Assembly (NCBI GenBank): GCA_031556335.1
Contig: JAVBTE010000013.1
Coordinates: 1-20,265 of the forward strand
Direction of reading: 5' to 3'
DNA from: Limiplasma sp031556335
GTDB lineage: Bacteria; Bacillota; Clostridia; Christensenellales; Aristaeellaceae
DNA length: 20,265 nt
The notes below the pieces were generated by a model, which had not been told where the DNA came from, did not search any database, and saw only the letters and a list, made by a program, of their open reading frames with translations. Both the position numbers and the translations under genes were made by a program. Within the stretch, counting starts at the first letter, position 1; each line of letters opens with the position of its first letter. Shown one piece after another: positions 13,749 through 20,265 of this stretch.

Positions 13749-15083
13749 ATGAAACTGAACACCAAACGAACCGTCCTGGTGGGGCTGGCGTTCCTGTCCA
13801 TCTGCGCTTTTTGGCAGCTGTACGACAATGTGGTGCCCCTTGTTTTGAAAAACACCTTTCACATCCGGGACGACGTGGCGGGGGTGGTGATGTCCCTGGA
13901 CAACGTGCTGGCTTTGTTTTTGCTGCCCCTGTTTGGCACGCTGTCGGACAAAAGCCGCTTTCGCATGGGCCGGCGGATGCCCTTCATTTTGGGGGGCACA
14001 GCGCTGGCAGTGGCGTTGATGAACCTGCTGCCCTTTGCCGACAGGCAGGGCAACCTGATTTTGTTTGCGGTGGCGTTGGGGCTTTTGCTGCTGGCCATGG
14101 GCACCTACCGGTCGCCGGCGGTGGCCCTGATGCCGGATGTGACCCCCAAGCCGCTGCGCTCCAAGGGCAACGCGGTCATCAACCTGATGGGGGCCCTGGG
14201 CGGGGTGTTCACCCTGGGCATTACGGGCTTTGTGGTCACCAAGAACGCGGCGGGCCGGGAGGATTACACGGGGCTGTTTGTGGCGGTAGGCCTACTGATG
14301 GCGGTTTCCGTGGTCGTGTTGGCGCTGTGCGTTCGGGAGAAAAAGCTTGCCAAGGATGTGGAGGAAAGCGAAGGGGCCCAGGCAATGGGACCGGAAGGGG
14401 AACGGGCGGGGGAACAAACGGCGGCGCAAAAGGCGCAAACCGCTGGGGCCACCGGCTTTGCCTCCCTGGAGCCGGACACCCGCCGGAGCCTTTATCTGAT
14501 TTTAACGTCCGTGTTTCTGTGGTTTATGGGCTATAACGCCGTTACCTCGGCCTTTACCAAGTATGTCAGCGTGCAGTGGCACTACGACCTGGCGGCGGCC
14601 TCCCGGTGCCTGCTGGTGGCCAACATCGGCGCCATTTGCAGCTATCTGCCTGTGGGCATGCTGTCCACGCGGTTTGGCCGCAAGCGGATGATTCAGACCG
14701 GGGTGCTGCTGTTGGCGGTCTGCTTTGCCGTGGGCGGGGCCTTCCGCGCCTTCCACCCGGCGGTGTACGGGGTGTTCGCGCTGATCGGGGCCGCCTGGGC
14801 GCTAATCAACGTCAACTCCTACCCCATGGTGGTGGAGATCAGCAAAAGCGGGGACGTGGGCAAGTTTACGGGGTACTACTACACCTTTTCCATGGCGGCC
14901 CAGGTGGCCACGCCCATTGTAAGCGGCTATCTTTTGCAGCACGTGGGCTACTGGACGCTGCTGCCCTACGCGGCGCTGATGGTGGCGCTTTCCTTTGTGA
15001 CCATTTCCCTGTCGCGCCATGGGGACAGCAGACCGGAACCGCCCAAAAGCCGGCTGGAAGCCTTTGGCGCGGGGGAGGAGTGA
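13749..15083 (+). CDS. MFS transporter, GPH/SLC45-like
   Basis: This 444-residue protein has 12 predicted membrane segments. The loop-2 motif LFGTLSDKSRFRMGRRMPFI is a variant of the major facilitator signature GxxxDRxGRR, repeated weakly in the second half (GMLSTRFGRKRMI). A further block, YRSPAVALMPDVTPKPLRSK, is typical of the sugar-cation (GPH/SLC45) branch. A hydrophilic Ala/Glu/Gln-rich loop at about residues 198-240 separates the halves. The substrate is probably a glycoside or sugar-like compound, but this is inference. GGAGAG precedes the ATG. The stop is 2 nt before the phosphodiesterase start, so the genes are co-transcribed. Confidence 0.88.
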   Translation: MKLNTKRTVLVGLAFLSICAFWQLYDNVVPLVLKNTFHIRDDVAGVVMSLDNVLALFLLPLFGTLSDKSRFRMGRRMPFILGGTALAVALMNLLPFADRQGNLILFAVALGLLLLAMGTYRSPAVALMPDVTPKPLRSKGNAVINLMGALGGVFTLGITGFVVTKNAAGREDYTGLFVAVGLLMAVSVVVLALCVREKKLAKDVEESEGAQAMGPEGERAGEQTAAQKAQTAGATGFASLEPDTRRSLYLILTSVFLWFMGYNAVTSAFTKYVSVQWHYDLAAASRCLLVANIGAICSYLPVGMLSTRFGRKRMIQTGVLLLAVCFAVGGAFRAFHPAVYGVFALIGAAWALINVNSYPMVVEISKSGDVGKFTGYYYTFSMAAQVATPIVSGYLLQHVGYWTLLPYAALMVALSFVTISLSRHGDSRPEPPKSRLEAFGAGEE

Positions 15084-15085
15084 GG

Positions 15086-15910
15086 ATGGCGCTATTGTGG
15101 ATGCTGGGCGCGCTGCTGGTGCTGAGCGGCCTGTACCTGTTTTTGATCGCGCCGGACCGGGACGCGCCCCAGGAAGAGCCGCTCATGGGCTGGCGGTATG
15201 CCCACCGGGGCCTGCACGACGAAAACCTGGGCGTGCCGGAAAACAGCCTGGCCGCCTTTTCCCGGGCGGTGGAAAACGGCTATGGCATGGAGCTGGACGT
15301 GCAACGCACGTCGGACGGGCAGGTGGTGGTGTTTCACGACGACACCCTGTCCCGGATGTGCGGGGCCCCGCAGCGGGTGGGGGAGCTGACCTATGAGGCG
15401 CTGAAGGCGTACCCCCTTCCGGACGGCAGCGCCATTCCTCTGCTTTCGGAGGTTTTGCAGCTGGTGGCGGGCCGGACGCCCATCATTGTGGAGATCAAAT
15501 ACCATGGGGGCGCGGCGGAGAACGCCAGGGCCGCCTTTGGCGTTTTGCGGGAGTACGACGGGCCCTGCGCCGTGGAGTCCTTCCACCCGGCGGCGGTCCG
15601 CTATTTCAAGCAGGAAGCCCCGGATGTGATGCGGGGCCAGCTGGCCTCCGGCGGAAAGTGGAACAAAAAAGAGACCAACGGCCTGGCCCATTTCGCGCTC
15701 AAGCATTTATTGGTCAACGCGATTGGAAGGCCGCATTTTGTGGCATACTCCTGCCCGGACGATCATACGCTGGGCATGTGGCTGATGAAGCACTGGTACA
15801 AACCGCCCCTGGCGGCGTGGACCATTCGGGACGCTGAAACGCTTCATTTGGCCGAGCGGGCGTACGATTTCCCCATCTTTGAAGGCTTTCGTCCGGGCAT
15901 TGACAAGTGA
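15086..15910 (+). CDS. Membrane-anchored glycerophosphodiester phosphodiesterase
   Basis: This 274-residue GDPD-family enzyme hydrolyses glycerophosphodiesters to sn-glycerol 3-phosphate and an alcohol. Catalytic and metal residues are visible: His40-Arg41 in YAHRG, Glu52 in PENSLAAF, Glu69 and Asp71 in MELDVQ, and His84 in VFHDD. Late family positions are VEIKY and AWTIRD. An N-terminal hydrophobic helix (residues 3-22) tethers it to the membrane. GGAGGAG lies 5 nt before the ATG, inside the end of the MFS gene. The last three codons and the stop are part of the greA promoter, and no terminator follows, so read-through into greA is possible. Confidence 0.92.
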   Translation: MALLWMLGALLVLSGLYLFLIAPDRDAPQEEPLMGWRYAHRGLHDENLGVPENSLAAFSRAVENGYGMELDVQRTSDGQVVVFHDDTLSRMCGAPQRVGELTYEALKAYPLPDGSAIPLLSEVLQLVAGRTPIIVEIKYHGGAAENARAAFGVLREYDGPCAVESFHPAAVRYFKQEAPDVMRGQLASGGKWNKKETNGLAHFALKHLLVNAIGRPHFVAYSCPDDHTLGMWLMKHWYKPPLAAWTIRDAETLHLAERAYDFPIFEGFRPGIDK

Positions 15911-15928
15911 CCATAAGATGAGTATAAT
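15900..15928 (+). promoter_or_regulatory. Perfect consensus sigma-A promoter of the greA-lysS operon
   Basis: TTGACA (15900-15905), exactly 17 nt, then TATAAT (15923-15928) match the housekeeping consensus at all twelve positions. The -35 lies in the last codons of the phosphodiesterase gene, and its TGA stop (15908-15910) is in the spacer. Transcription should start near 15935. Confidence 0.92.
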
Positions 15929-15971
15929 ACATCGGTAACTTTGTTTGGAGTCGGAAAGTGTCGAAAGATCG

Positions 15972-16104
15972 AACGCTTTGCCGTATCCTGCCGCTTGCAC
16001 CGACCGCCCGCTTTCGCAGGGCAACCGGTGCAAATTCTGCTATATGGGCGTATCCGGAGGCCGCCGGGACCGGTGTACGCCAAACGCAAAAGCGGCAAAG
16101 CGTT
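15972..16104 (+). ncRNA. Candidate structured RNA in the greA leader (three-helix junction)
   Basis: AACGCTTTGCCG (15972-15983) pairs perfectly with CGGCAAAGCGTT (16093-16104), closing two side arms. Arm A is TTGCACCG (15995-16002) with CGGTGCAA (16026-16033), topped by GCCCGC-TTTC-GC(A)GGGC (16006-16022). Arm B is GGCGTA (16047-16052) with TACGCC (16076-16081), extended by CCGG/CCGG (16054-16057 with 16070-16073). It starts about 35 nt after the predicted transcription start. No T-run terminator follows, and the remaining leader to 16226 has further GC-rich inverted repeats (e.g. GGCCG/CGGCC, 16134-16150). I do not recognise it as a known riboswitch. E. coli greA also has a leader that yields small RNAs (GraL), which makes a regulatory leader plausible. 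Confidence 0.55.
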
Positions 16105-16226
16105 GCAAAAGGGGCAATGTCCCGTACATGCCGGGCCGCCCAAAACGGCCAAGGCCGGAATACCGCGCGGTTTCGCCGGAGGCGCGCATCTTGTGGAAAC
16201 CGCGGAGTTGGAAAGGGGTAACTGTA

Positions 16227-16709
16227 ATGTCGGAACAGGAGAAAAGGATCGTGTTGACCCGCGAGGGTTTTGCAAAATTGGAAAAGGATCTGGAATACTA
16301 TACCAGTGTGCGCCGGAATGAGATCGCCGAGCAGATCGCGGTGGCCCGAGGCTTTGGCGACCTGAGCGAAAACGCCGAATACGACGAGGCCAAAAACGAG
16401 CAAAGCCGCATTGAGGCGAAGATCATTGAAATGGAAAACACGCTGCGCAACTGCGTGGTGATTGAAGATTCCGACGTAAGCACCGATACGGTGGGCGTTG
16501 GCAATACAGTCAAGGTGAAAAACCTGACCATGAAGGTCGACCAGGTCCTGACCATTGTCGGGGCCAACGAGACCGACCCCAAAGCCATGAAAATCAGCAG
16601 CGACAGCCCCATTGGCGCCGCGCTTTTGGGCAAAAAGGCGGGGGATACCGTGTCGGTGGATGTGCCCGCGGGCAACATCAAGCTGCAGGTGCAGGAAATC
16701 AGCAGATAA
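16227..16709 (+). CDS. greA: Transcription elongation factor GreA
   Basis: This 160-residue GreA rescues backtracked RNA polymerase by stimulating transcript cleavage in the secondary channel. The N-terminal coiled coil carries the tip motif GFGDLSENAEYDEAKNEQ, whose Asp and Glu coordinate the catalytic Mg2+. The C-terminal FKBP-like domain ends with the family pattern SPIGAALLGKKAGDTVSVDVP. GAAAGGGGT lies 7 nt before the ATG. The frame stays open upstream through the leader to 15945, but that extension is basic, lacks conservation features and coincides with the RNA structure, so it is excluded. It is 24 nt from lysS, a pairing common in Firmicutes and Clostridia. Confidence 0.96.
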   Translation: MSEQEKRIVLTREGFAKLEKDLEYYTSVRRNEIAEQIAVARGFGDLSENAEYDEAKNEQSRIEAKIIEMENTLRNCVVIEDSDVSTDTVGVGNTVKVKNLTMKVDQVLTIVGANETDPKAMKISSDSPIGAALLGKKAGDTVSVDVPAGNIKLQVQEISR

Positions 16710-16733
16710 CGCGAAGATTGTGGAGGAGTTCAA

Positions 16734-18251
16734 ATGACCGCCGATCAACCAAGGAACCCGGATGTGGAGCAGCAGGCGCCCGAGCTGACGGCTGGGCAGG
16801 TGAGCGAGCAGGAAGGCATCCGCCGCCAAAAGCTGCAAAAGCTGATCGAAGCGGGGAAAGACCCCTACCGGATTACAAAATTTCAGGTTTCCCACGCCAG
16901 CCAGGCCATTTTGGAAGGCTTTGAGGCGCTGGACGGCCAAACCGTGACCGTGGCGGGCCGCATGACCAGCAAACGGGTGATGGGCAAGGCTTCCTTTGCC
17001 CATTTGCTGGACAACCTGGGGGCCCTGCAGATTTACGTGAAGCGGGACGACCTGGGCGAGGCCGCCTACGCCGATTTTAAAGAATTCGATATCGGCGACG
17101 TGCTGGGCGTGAAGGGCGTGGTGTTCCGCACCCAAAAGGGCGAGATCAGCGTGCACGCCCAGGAGATTACGCTGCTGAGCAAGTGCCTGAAGGTGCTGCC
17201 GGAAAAGTATCACGGCCTGAAAGACCCCGATTTGCGCTACCGCCAGCGGTATGTGGACATGATTGTGAACCCGGAGGTGCGGGACACCTTCCGCAAGCGC
17301 AGCCAGATCATCGCCGCCGTGCGGGAGTTTTTGGACGGCCGGGGTTTTTTGGAAGTGGACACCCCGGTGCTGCACACGCTGGAAATCGGCGCGGCGGCCC
17401 GAACCTTCAAAACCCACCACAACGCGCTGGACTTGGACATGTTTTTGCGCATCGAAACCGAGCTGTACTTGAAGCGCCTCATTGTGGGCGGCTTTGACCG
17501 GGTGTACGAGGTGGGCCGCCTGTTCCGCAACGAAGGCATGGACGCCACCCACAACCCGGAGTTTACCACCGTGGAAACCTATCAGGCCTACGCCGATTAC
17601 AACGACGTGATGGACATGGTGGAGGAAATGTACGCCTTTGTGGCCATGAAAGCCTGTGGCGCCACCTGCGTGCCCTGGGAAGGCCACCAGATCGAGCTGA
17701 AAGCGCCCTGGCCCCGCATTCCCATGGCAAAGGCTGTGAAGGACGCCTGCGGCGTGGACTATGCCGGCTGGACAACCGACGAGGAAGCCCGCGACGCACT
17801 TAAAGCCATGGACGTGCACGTGGAGAAGAACGCCAAGCGGGGCGACTGCCTGGCGGCGCTTTTCGACCAGTATGTGGAAGAAAACCTGGTTCAGCCCGTT
17901 TTCATTACCGACTATCCTGTGGACATTTCGCCCCTGGCCAAGCGCAAGCCGGAAAACCCCGACCTGACCGAGCGGTTTGAGTTCTTCATTTGCGGCCATG
18001 AAATGGGCAACGCCTTCTCGGAGCTGAACGACCCCATCGACCAGCGCCGCCGCTTTGAGGAGCAGGTGCGGGTTAGGCAGGCCCAGGGCATCAAGGCCCT
18101 GGTGGATGAGGACTATGTGAACGCGCTGGAGCACGGCTTGCCTCCCACGGGGGGACTGGGCTTTGGCATTGACCGCATGGTGATGATGCTGACGGACAAC
18201 ACCTCCATCCGGGATGTTTTGCTCTTCCCCACCATGAAACCAAGGGACTAA
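16734..18251 (+). CDS. lysS: Lysyl-tRNA synthetase, class II
   Basis: This 505-residue enzyme charges tRNA-Lys. The N-terminal OB-fold anticodon-binding domain (VTVAGRMTSKRVMGKASFAHL) is followed by the class II core: motif 1 region FLEVDTPVL, motif 2 FRNEGMDATHNPEFTTVE, and motif 3 GLGFGIDRMVMMLTDNTSIR. ISPLAKRKPENPDLTERFE and GNAFSELNDPIDQ are LysRS hallmarks. A ~30-residue Gln/Glu-rich N-terminal extension precedes the domain. Minor departures from the usual sequence are EIGAAARTF (normally GGAAARPF) and RIETELYLKRL (normally RIAxEL). GGAGGAG lies 5 nt before the ATG. A strong terminator follows. Confidence 0.97.
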   Translation: MTADQPRNPDVEQQAPELTAGQVSEQEGIRRQKLQKLIEAGKDPYRITKFQVSHASQAILEGFEALDGQTVTVAGRMTSKRVMGKASFAHLLDNLGALQIYVKRDDLGEAAYADFKEFDIGDVLGVKGVVFRTQKGEISVHAQEITLLSKCLKVLPEKYHGLKDPDLRYRQRYVDMIVNPEVRDTFRKRSQIIAAVREFLDGRGFLEVDTPVLHTLEIGAAARTFKTHHNALDLDMFLRIETELYLKRLIVGGFDRVYEVGRLFRNEGMDATHNPEFTTVETYQAYADYNDVMDMVEEMYAFVAMKACGATCVPWEGHQIELKAPWPRIPMAKAVKDACGVDYAGWTTDEEARDALKAMDVHVEKNAKRGDCLAALFDQYVEENLVQPVFITDYPVDISPLAKRKPENPDLTERFEFFICGHEMGNAFSELNDPIDQRRRFEEQVRVRQAQGIKALVDEDYVNALEHGLPPTGGLGFGIDRMVMMLTDNTSIRDVLLFPTMKPRD

Positions 18252-18255
18252 GCGC

Positions 18256-18305
18256 AAAAACGCGGCAGGCCAAGGCCCCGTCAGGGGAAGGCGTGCCGCT
18301 TTTTT
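18256..18305 (+). terminator. Intrinsic terminator of greA-lysS
   Basis: GCGGCA (18262-18267) pairs with TGCCGC (18294-18299), and GCC/GGC and CCCC-GTCA-GGGG continue the stem inside. Six T (18300-18305) follow, matched by an A run before the hairpin. Confidence 0.88.
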
Positions 18306-18333
18306 ACAAGGAAAAGGCCAAGGAGGCGCTCCT

Positions 18334-18984
18334 ATGGGGGTACGCATGCCCATTACCCGGGAAAAGATCAGGAACCATTTTCAGTACGGCTTTTGGAAGT
18401 ATCTTTTGCTGGTGGTCCTCTGCCTTTTTTTGTGGAACCTGCTGTTTACCACCACCCGGTACCGTGCGCCGGAAAGCCTGAAAATGGAGTTTTTTGCCGA
18501 CGGGTATAGTGCCCCCGAGGCGGACGCGGCCCTGGCGGACCTGCTTCAACACATTCATGCCCAGGTGATGCCGGACATGGAGGAAGTGACGTATGTCAAG
18601 CTGGGGGCGGACGATCCTTACGGCGCCATGCAGCTGACGGTGTGGGCCAGCGCGGGGCAGGGAGACGTGTTTTTGCTGGGCCATGACCGGTTTTTAAGCC
18701 TGGCCAAGGGCGGGGCCATGGTGGATTTGCAGCCCATGCTGGACGACGGCCTTTTGCATGCCCAAGGGTTGGATCTGGCCGGCGGCCGGGTGATGAACGA
18801 CGAAACCGGACGCACGGCCCAGTACGGCATTCCGGCGGACGGCCTGCCGGGGCTGGACAAGTATGGCCTGGCCCGGCAGGGAGCGGTGCTTTCGGTGCTG
18901 GCGGGGGGCGGAAACCAGGCCCAGGCGGTGCGGTTTTTGGATTATCTGCTGACCCATATGGGGGAGGAAACATCTGGGTCTTAG
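18334..18984 (+). CDS. Membrane-anchored protein resembling part of a solute-binding protein
   Basis: This 216-residue protein of unknown function has a short basic start, a single hydrophobic helix at about residues 22-41 (WKYLLLVVLCLFLWNLLF) and an external domain. GDVFLLGHDRFLSLAKGG, AMVDLQPMLDDG and YGIPADGLPG recall the hinge region of extracellular solute-binding proteins. It is about half their length and lacks a lipobox. AAGGAGG is 7 nt before the ATG. It begins 28 nt after the lysS terminator with no promoter that I can see, and is followed closely by the GyrI-like gene. It could be a decayed or specialised binding protein, or an envelope protein of a family common in gut Clostridia. 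Confidence 0.8.
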   Translation: MGVRMPITREKIRNHFQYGFWKYLLLVVLCLFLWNLLFTTTRYRAPESLKMEFFADGYSAPEADAALADLLQHIHAQVMPDMEEVTYVKLGADDPYGAMQLTVWASAGQGDVFLLGHDRFLSLAKGGAMVDLQPMLDDGLLHAQGLDLAGGRVMNDETGRTAQYGIPADGLPGLDKYGLARQGAVLSVLAGGGNQAQAVRFLDYLLTHMGEETSGS

Positions 18985-19015
18985 GCTTTATATGTGGAAG
19001 AAAGAAGGGGCGCTT

Positions 19016-19657
19016 ATGGCCGCGTTCGATTTTAAGAAGGAACAAAAGGACCTTTACCAGCCCGGGCCGCAGCCCTGCGTCATTCACGTGCCGGAGATGC
19101 TGTTTTTGATGGTGGACGGCCAAGGGGACCCCAACACCGCCAAGGCCTACGAGCAGGCCCTGGAAGTGTTGTACGGCCTTTCGTATGCCATCAAAATGAG
19201 CAAGATGAGCGCCGCGCCGCCCCAGGGCTATTTTGAGTACGTGGTGCCGCCGCTGGAGGGCCAGTGGTGGACCCCGCAGGGCGGCTATGACGGTAAAAAG
19301 CCCGGGGAGAAGGACCGGCTGCAATGGACCTCCATGATCCGCCAGCCGGACTTTGTGACCCCGGACGTTTTGGAGGCGGCAAAGGCGGCCCTTCACAAGA
19401 AAAAGCCGGGGCTGGACACAGACCTGGCCCGGCTTGCGCGGTGGACGGAAGGCCTCAGCGCGCAAATTTTGCATGTGGGCCCCTATGACGATGAACCCGA
19501 AACCATTGCGCGGATGGACGAGTACATGGCACAGCAAGGCTTTTGCCTGGATTTTTCGGGCGAGCGCAAGCACCACGAAATTTATTTGGGCGATCCCCGA
19601 AAAACCGCCCCGGAGAAGTTGAAAACCATCCTTCGGCATCCCGTGCGAAAAGCATAG
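19016..19657 (+). CDS. GyrI-like small-molecule-binding domain protein
   Basis: This 213-residue cytosolic protein consists of a GyrI-like domain. Recognisable family blocks are FDFKKEQKDLYQPG at the start, VPEMLFLMVDGQGDPNT, AYEQALEVLYGLSYAIKMSKM, YFEYVVPPLEGQWW, QWTSMIRQPDFV, HVGPYDDEP and the ending HHEIYLGDPRKTAPEKLKTILRHP. Stand-alone members bind or hydrolyse small hydrophobic ligands; the physiological substrate is unknown. The ATG at 19016, with AAGAAGGGG 6 nt upstream, is preferred to the ATG at 18992, which lacks a ribosome binding site. It is 31 nt from the previous gene, so probably co-transcribed. Confidence 0.88.
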   Translation: MAAFDFKKEQKDLYQPGPQPCVIHVPEMLFLMVDGQGDPNTAKAYEQALEVLYGLSYAIKMSKMSAAPPQGYFEYVVPPLEGQWWTPQGGYDGKKPGEKDRLQWTSMIRQPDFVTPDVLEAAKAALHKKKPGLDTDLARLARWTEGLSAQILHVGPYDDEPETIARMDEYMAQQGFCLDFSGERKHHEIYLGDPRKTAPEKLKTILRHPVRKA

Positions 19658-19688
19658 GCGGGGGAATACGCACCTTTCCGAAACGGCT

Positions 19689-19717
19689 GCATAAATTCCA
19701 GGATAGTAGGGCACGCT
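19689..19717 (+). promoter_or_regulatory. Candidate forespore (sigma-F/sigma-G) promoter of gin
   Basis: GCATA (19689-19693), 15 nt, then GGGCACGCT (19709-19717) fits the sigma-F type pattern GywTA-N15-GGnnAnAnT with one mismatch. B. subtilis csfB, the homologue, is transcribed by sigma-F, so the position 44 nt before gin is meaningful. Confidence 0.45.
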
Positions 19718-19760
19718 GTCCATGGAAGCCATTGCCAGAATTGGAAAGGAGTTTTCTTTG

Positions 19761-19955
19761 ATGACGCAGCAGCAACACTGTCTGCTTTGCGGGCAGGAGT
19801 ATTCCACGGGGCTGAACGTGATGGGGTGCTTTCTCTGCTTCCCTTGCGAGCGGAAATTGCTTTCCGCCACGGCGGTTCAGTCCATCAGCAGGCGCAAAAG
19901 GCTGAACCTGCTCAAGCTCTATGGCGCTTCGCCCACCCGGGCGATGAACCGGTAG
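19761..19955 (+). CDS. gin: Gin/CsfB family anti-sigma-G zinc-ribbon protein
   Basis: This 64-residue protein has the paired-cysteine layout of Gin (B. subtilis CsfB): CLLCGQEYSTGLNVMGCFLC, then FPCERKLL. That is CxxCG, a short hydrophobic stretch with Gly-Leu/Ile, and CxxCE. Gin binds sigma-G and keeps it silent until engulfment, and also affects sigma-E, so its presence suggests a sporulating ancestor or organism. AAAGGAG lies 9 nt before the ATG. The frame extends upstream to 19722, but that start has no ribosome binding site. In B. subtilis csfB lies in the tmk-holB region; here the window ends soon after. A strong terminator follows at 20038. Confidence 0.85.
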   Translation: MTQQQHCLLCGQEYSTGLNVMGCFLCFPCERKLLSATAVQSISRRKRLNLLKLYGASPTRAMNR

Positions 19956-20037
19956 GAACCAAGCCCCATCCTGCCATCATGAGCGTCTTACGGCACAAGC
20001 CCGAAGGAGTCTTTTTTTACATCTTTCCCTTTCATTC

Positions 20038-20070
20038 AAAGCCTTGGAGGAAGCCCTCCAGGGCTTTTTT
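20038..20070 (+). terminator. Intrinsic terminator downstream of gin
   Basis: AAAGCCTTGGAGG (20038-20050) and CCTCCAGGGCTTT (20055-20067) pair over 13 bp with one G-U around AAGC, ending in six T (20065-20070). The 82 nt between gin and this hairpin holds no gene that I can support. Confidence 0.88.
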
Positions 20071-20130
20071 CTATGATCCTTCCTTCGTGCATTCCTTTTT
20101 TCCCCGCGTTTCATGCAGCGAAAAAACGGG

Positions 20131-20206
20131 TCCAGGGCGATAGCCCTGGCGGGATGCAAGGGCAGAGCCCCTGCCGTCCCCCCCTCCCCCCCCCGCCCCC
20201 CGCCCC
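20131..20206 (+). repeat. Composite repeat, copy 6 (right end)
   Basis: CCAGGGCGATAGCCCTGG (20132-20149), GCAAGGGC...GCCCCTGC (20156-20174) and a C-rich tail match the plan of copies 3 and 5 and the sequence subtype of copy 4. Its orientation predicts a minus-strand gene ending just to the right, beyond the window. The remaining 20207-20265 is low-complexity, with runs of 11 T and 8 G, and shows no gene. Confidence 0.8.
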
Positions 20207-20265
20207 ATGAACAAAGCACAATTTTTTTTTTTGTTTGGGGGGGGTTTAGTGGTAAAAACAAAGGG

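Noticed and set aside
16021..16045. Resemblance of CCGGTGCAAAT in the greA leader to a cobalamin-riboswitch core
   Set aside because: The other conserved blocks and the B12 box are absent, and this stretch is accounted for by the arm A helix.
15945..16226. In-frame N-terminal extension of GreA
   Set aside because: GreA has a normal length from 16227 with a ribosome binding site. The upstream residues are basic, unlike the family, and the DNA encodes the RNA helices.
15714..18353. Very long open frame (about 879 codons) on the minus strand opposite greA and lysS
   Set aside because: It is antisense to two unmistakable genes, is His/Gln/Val-rich with no recognisable domain, and is typical of GC-rich shadow frames.
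19977..20261. 94-codon minus-strand frame at the right end
   Set aside because: It spans a terminator, repeat copy 6 and homopolymers; composition is arbitrary and basic.

Overview
The window looks like a GC-rich chromosomal segment of an anaerobic, probably endospore-forming Clostridia-like Firmicute. The indicators are a Gin (anti-sigma-G) zinc-ribbon protein at the right end, a membrane-bound group 4 [NiFe] hydrogenase, a fused SecDF, a KimA potassium transporter, single-chain glycyl-tRNA synthetase and strong AAGGAGG ribosome binding sites. No phage, plasmid, IS or CRISPR signature is visible. Both ends lie in repeat-like or low-complexity DNA, as if this were a contig broken at repeats.

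Layout. (1) 196-3248 (+): distal part of an energy-converting hydrogenase operon: catalytic large subunit, NuoH-type membrane subunit, 2x[4Fe-4S] ferredoxin subunit and a HycI-type maturation endopeptidase. The order matches the end of archaeal mbh operons (L-M-N); the small subunit and antiporter-like subunits are not in the window. (2) 9489-3502 (-): a probable operon of a small exported protein, secDF, kimA and a GltD-like oxidoreductase; kimA and the last gene overlap by 4 nt. (3) 9719-11008 (+): ArsB/NhaD-superfamily transporter, then a monocistronic exported protein (11338-11862). (4) 13442-12054 (-): glycyl-tRNA synthetase, divergent from an MFS transporter plus membrane-anchored glycerophosphodiesterase (13749-15910, +). 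(5) 15900-18305 (+): a consensus promoter overlapping the end of the phosphodiesterase gene, a long structured leader, greA and lysS, closed by an intrinsic terminator. (6) 18334-19955 (+): an anchored solute-binding-protein-like protein, a GyrI-like protein and gin, the last with a plausible sigma-F/sigma-G promoter.

Two non-coding systems stand out. First, a family of six composite repeats: a G-rich tract followed by two or three short perfect stem-loops. At four of four testable sites (hydrogenase protease, GltD-like, ArsB/NhaD-like, glyS) it lies exactly between the stop codon and an intrinsic terminator, always in the same orientation relative to the gene. In two genes the repeat supplies the last codons of the protein. 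Second, the roughly 290-nt greA leader contains a three-helix RNA closed by a 12-bp helix, directly downstream of a perfect TTGACA-17-TATAAT promoter; I do not recognise it as a known riboswitch. A compact folded element also fills the glyS 5' leader, and a strong hairpin abuts the kimA ribosome binding site.

Limits: gene families were assigned by reading motifs, without database searches. RNA structures were found by eye from complementarity and have no covariation support.
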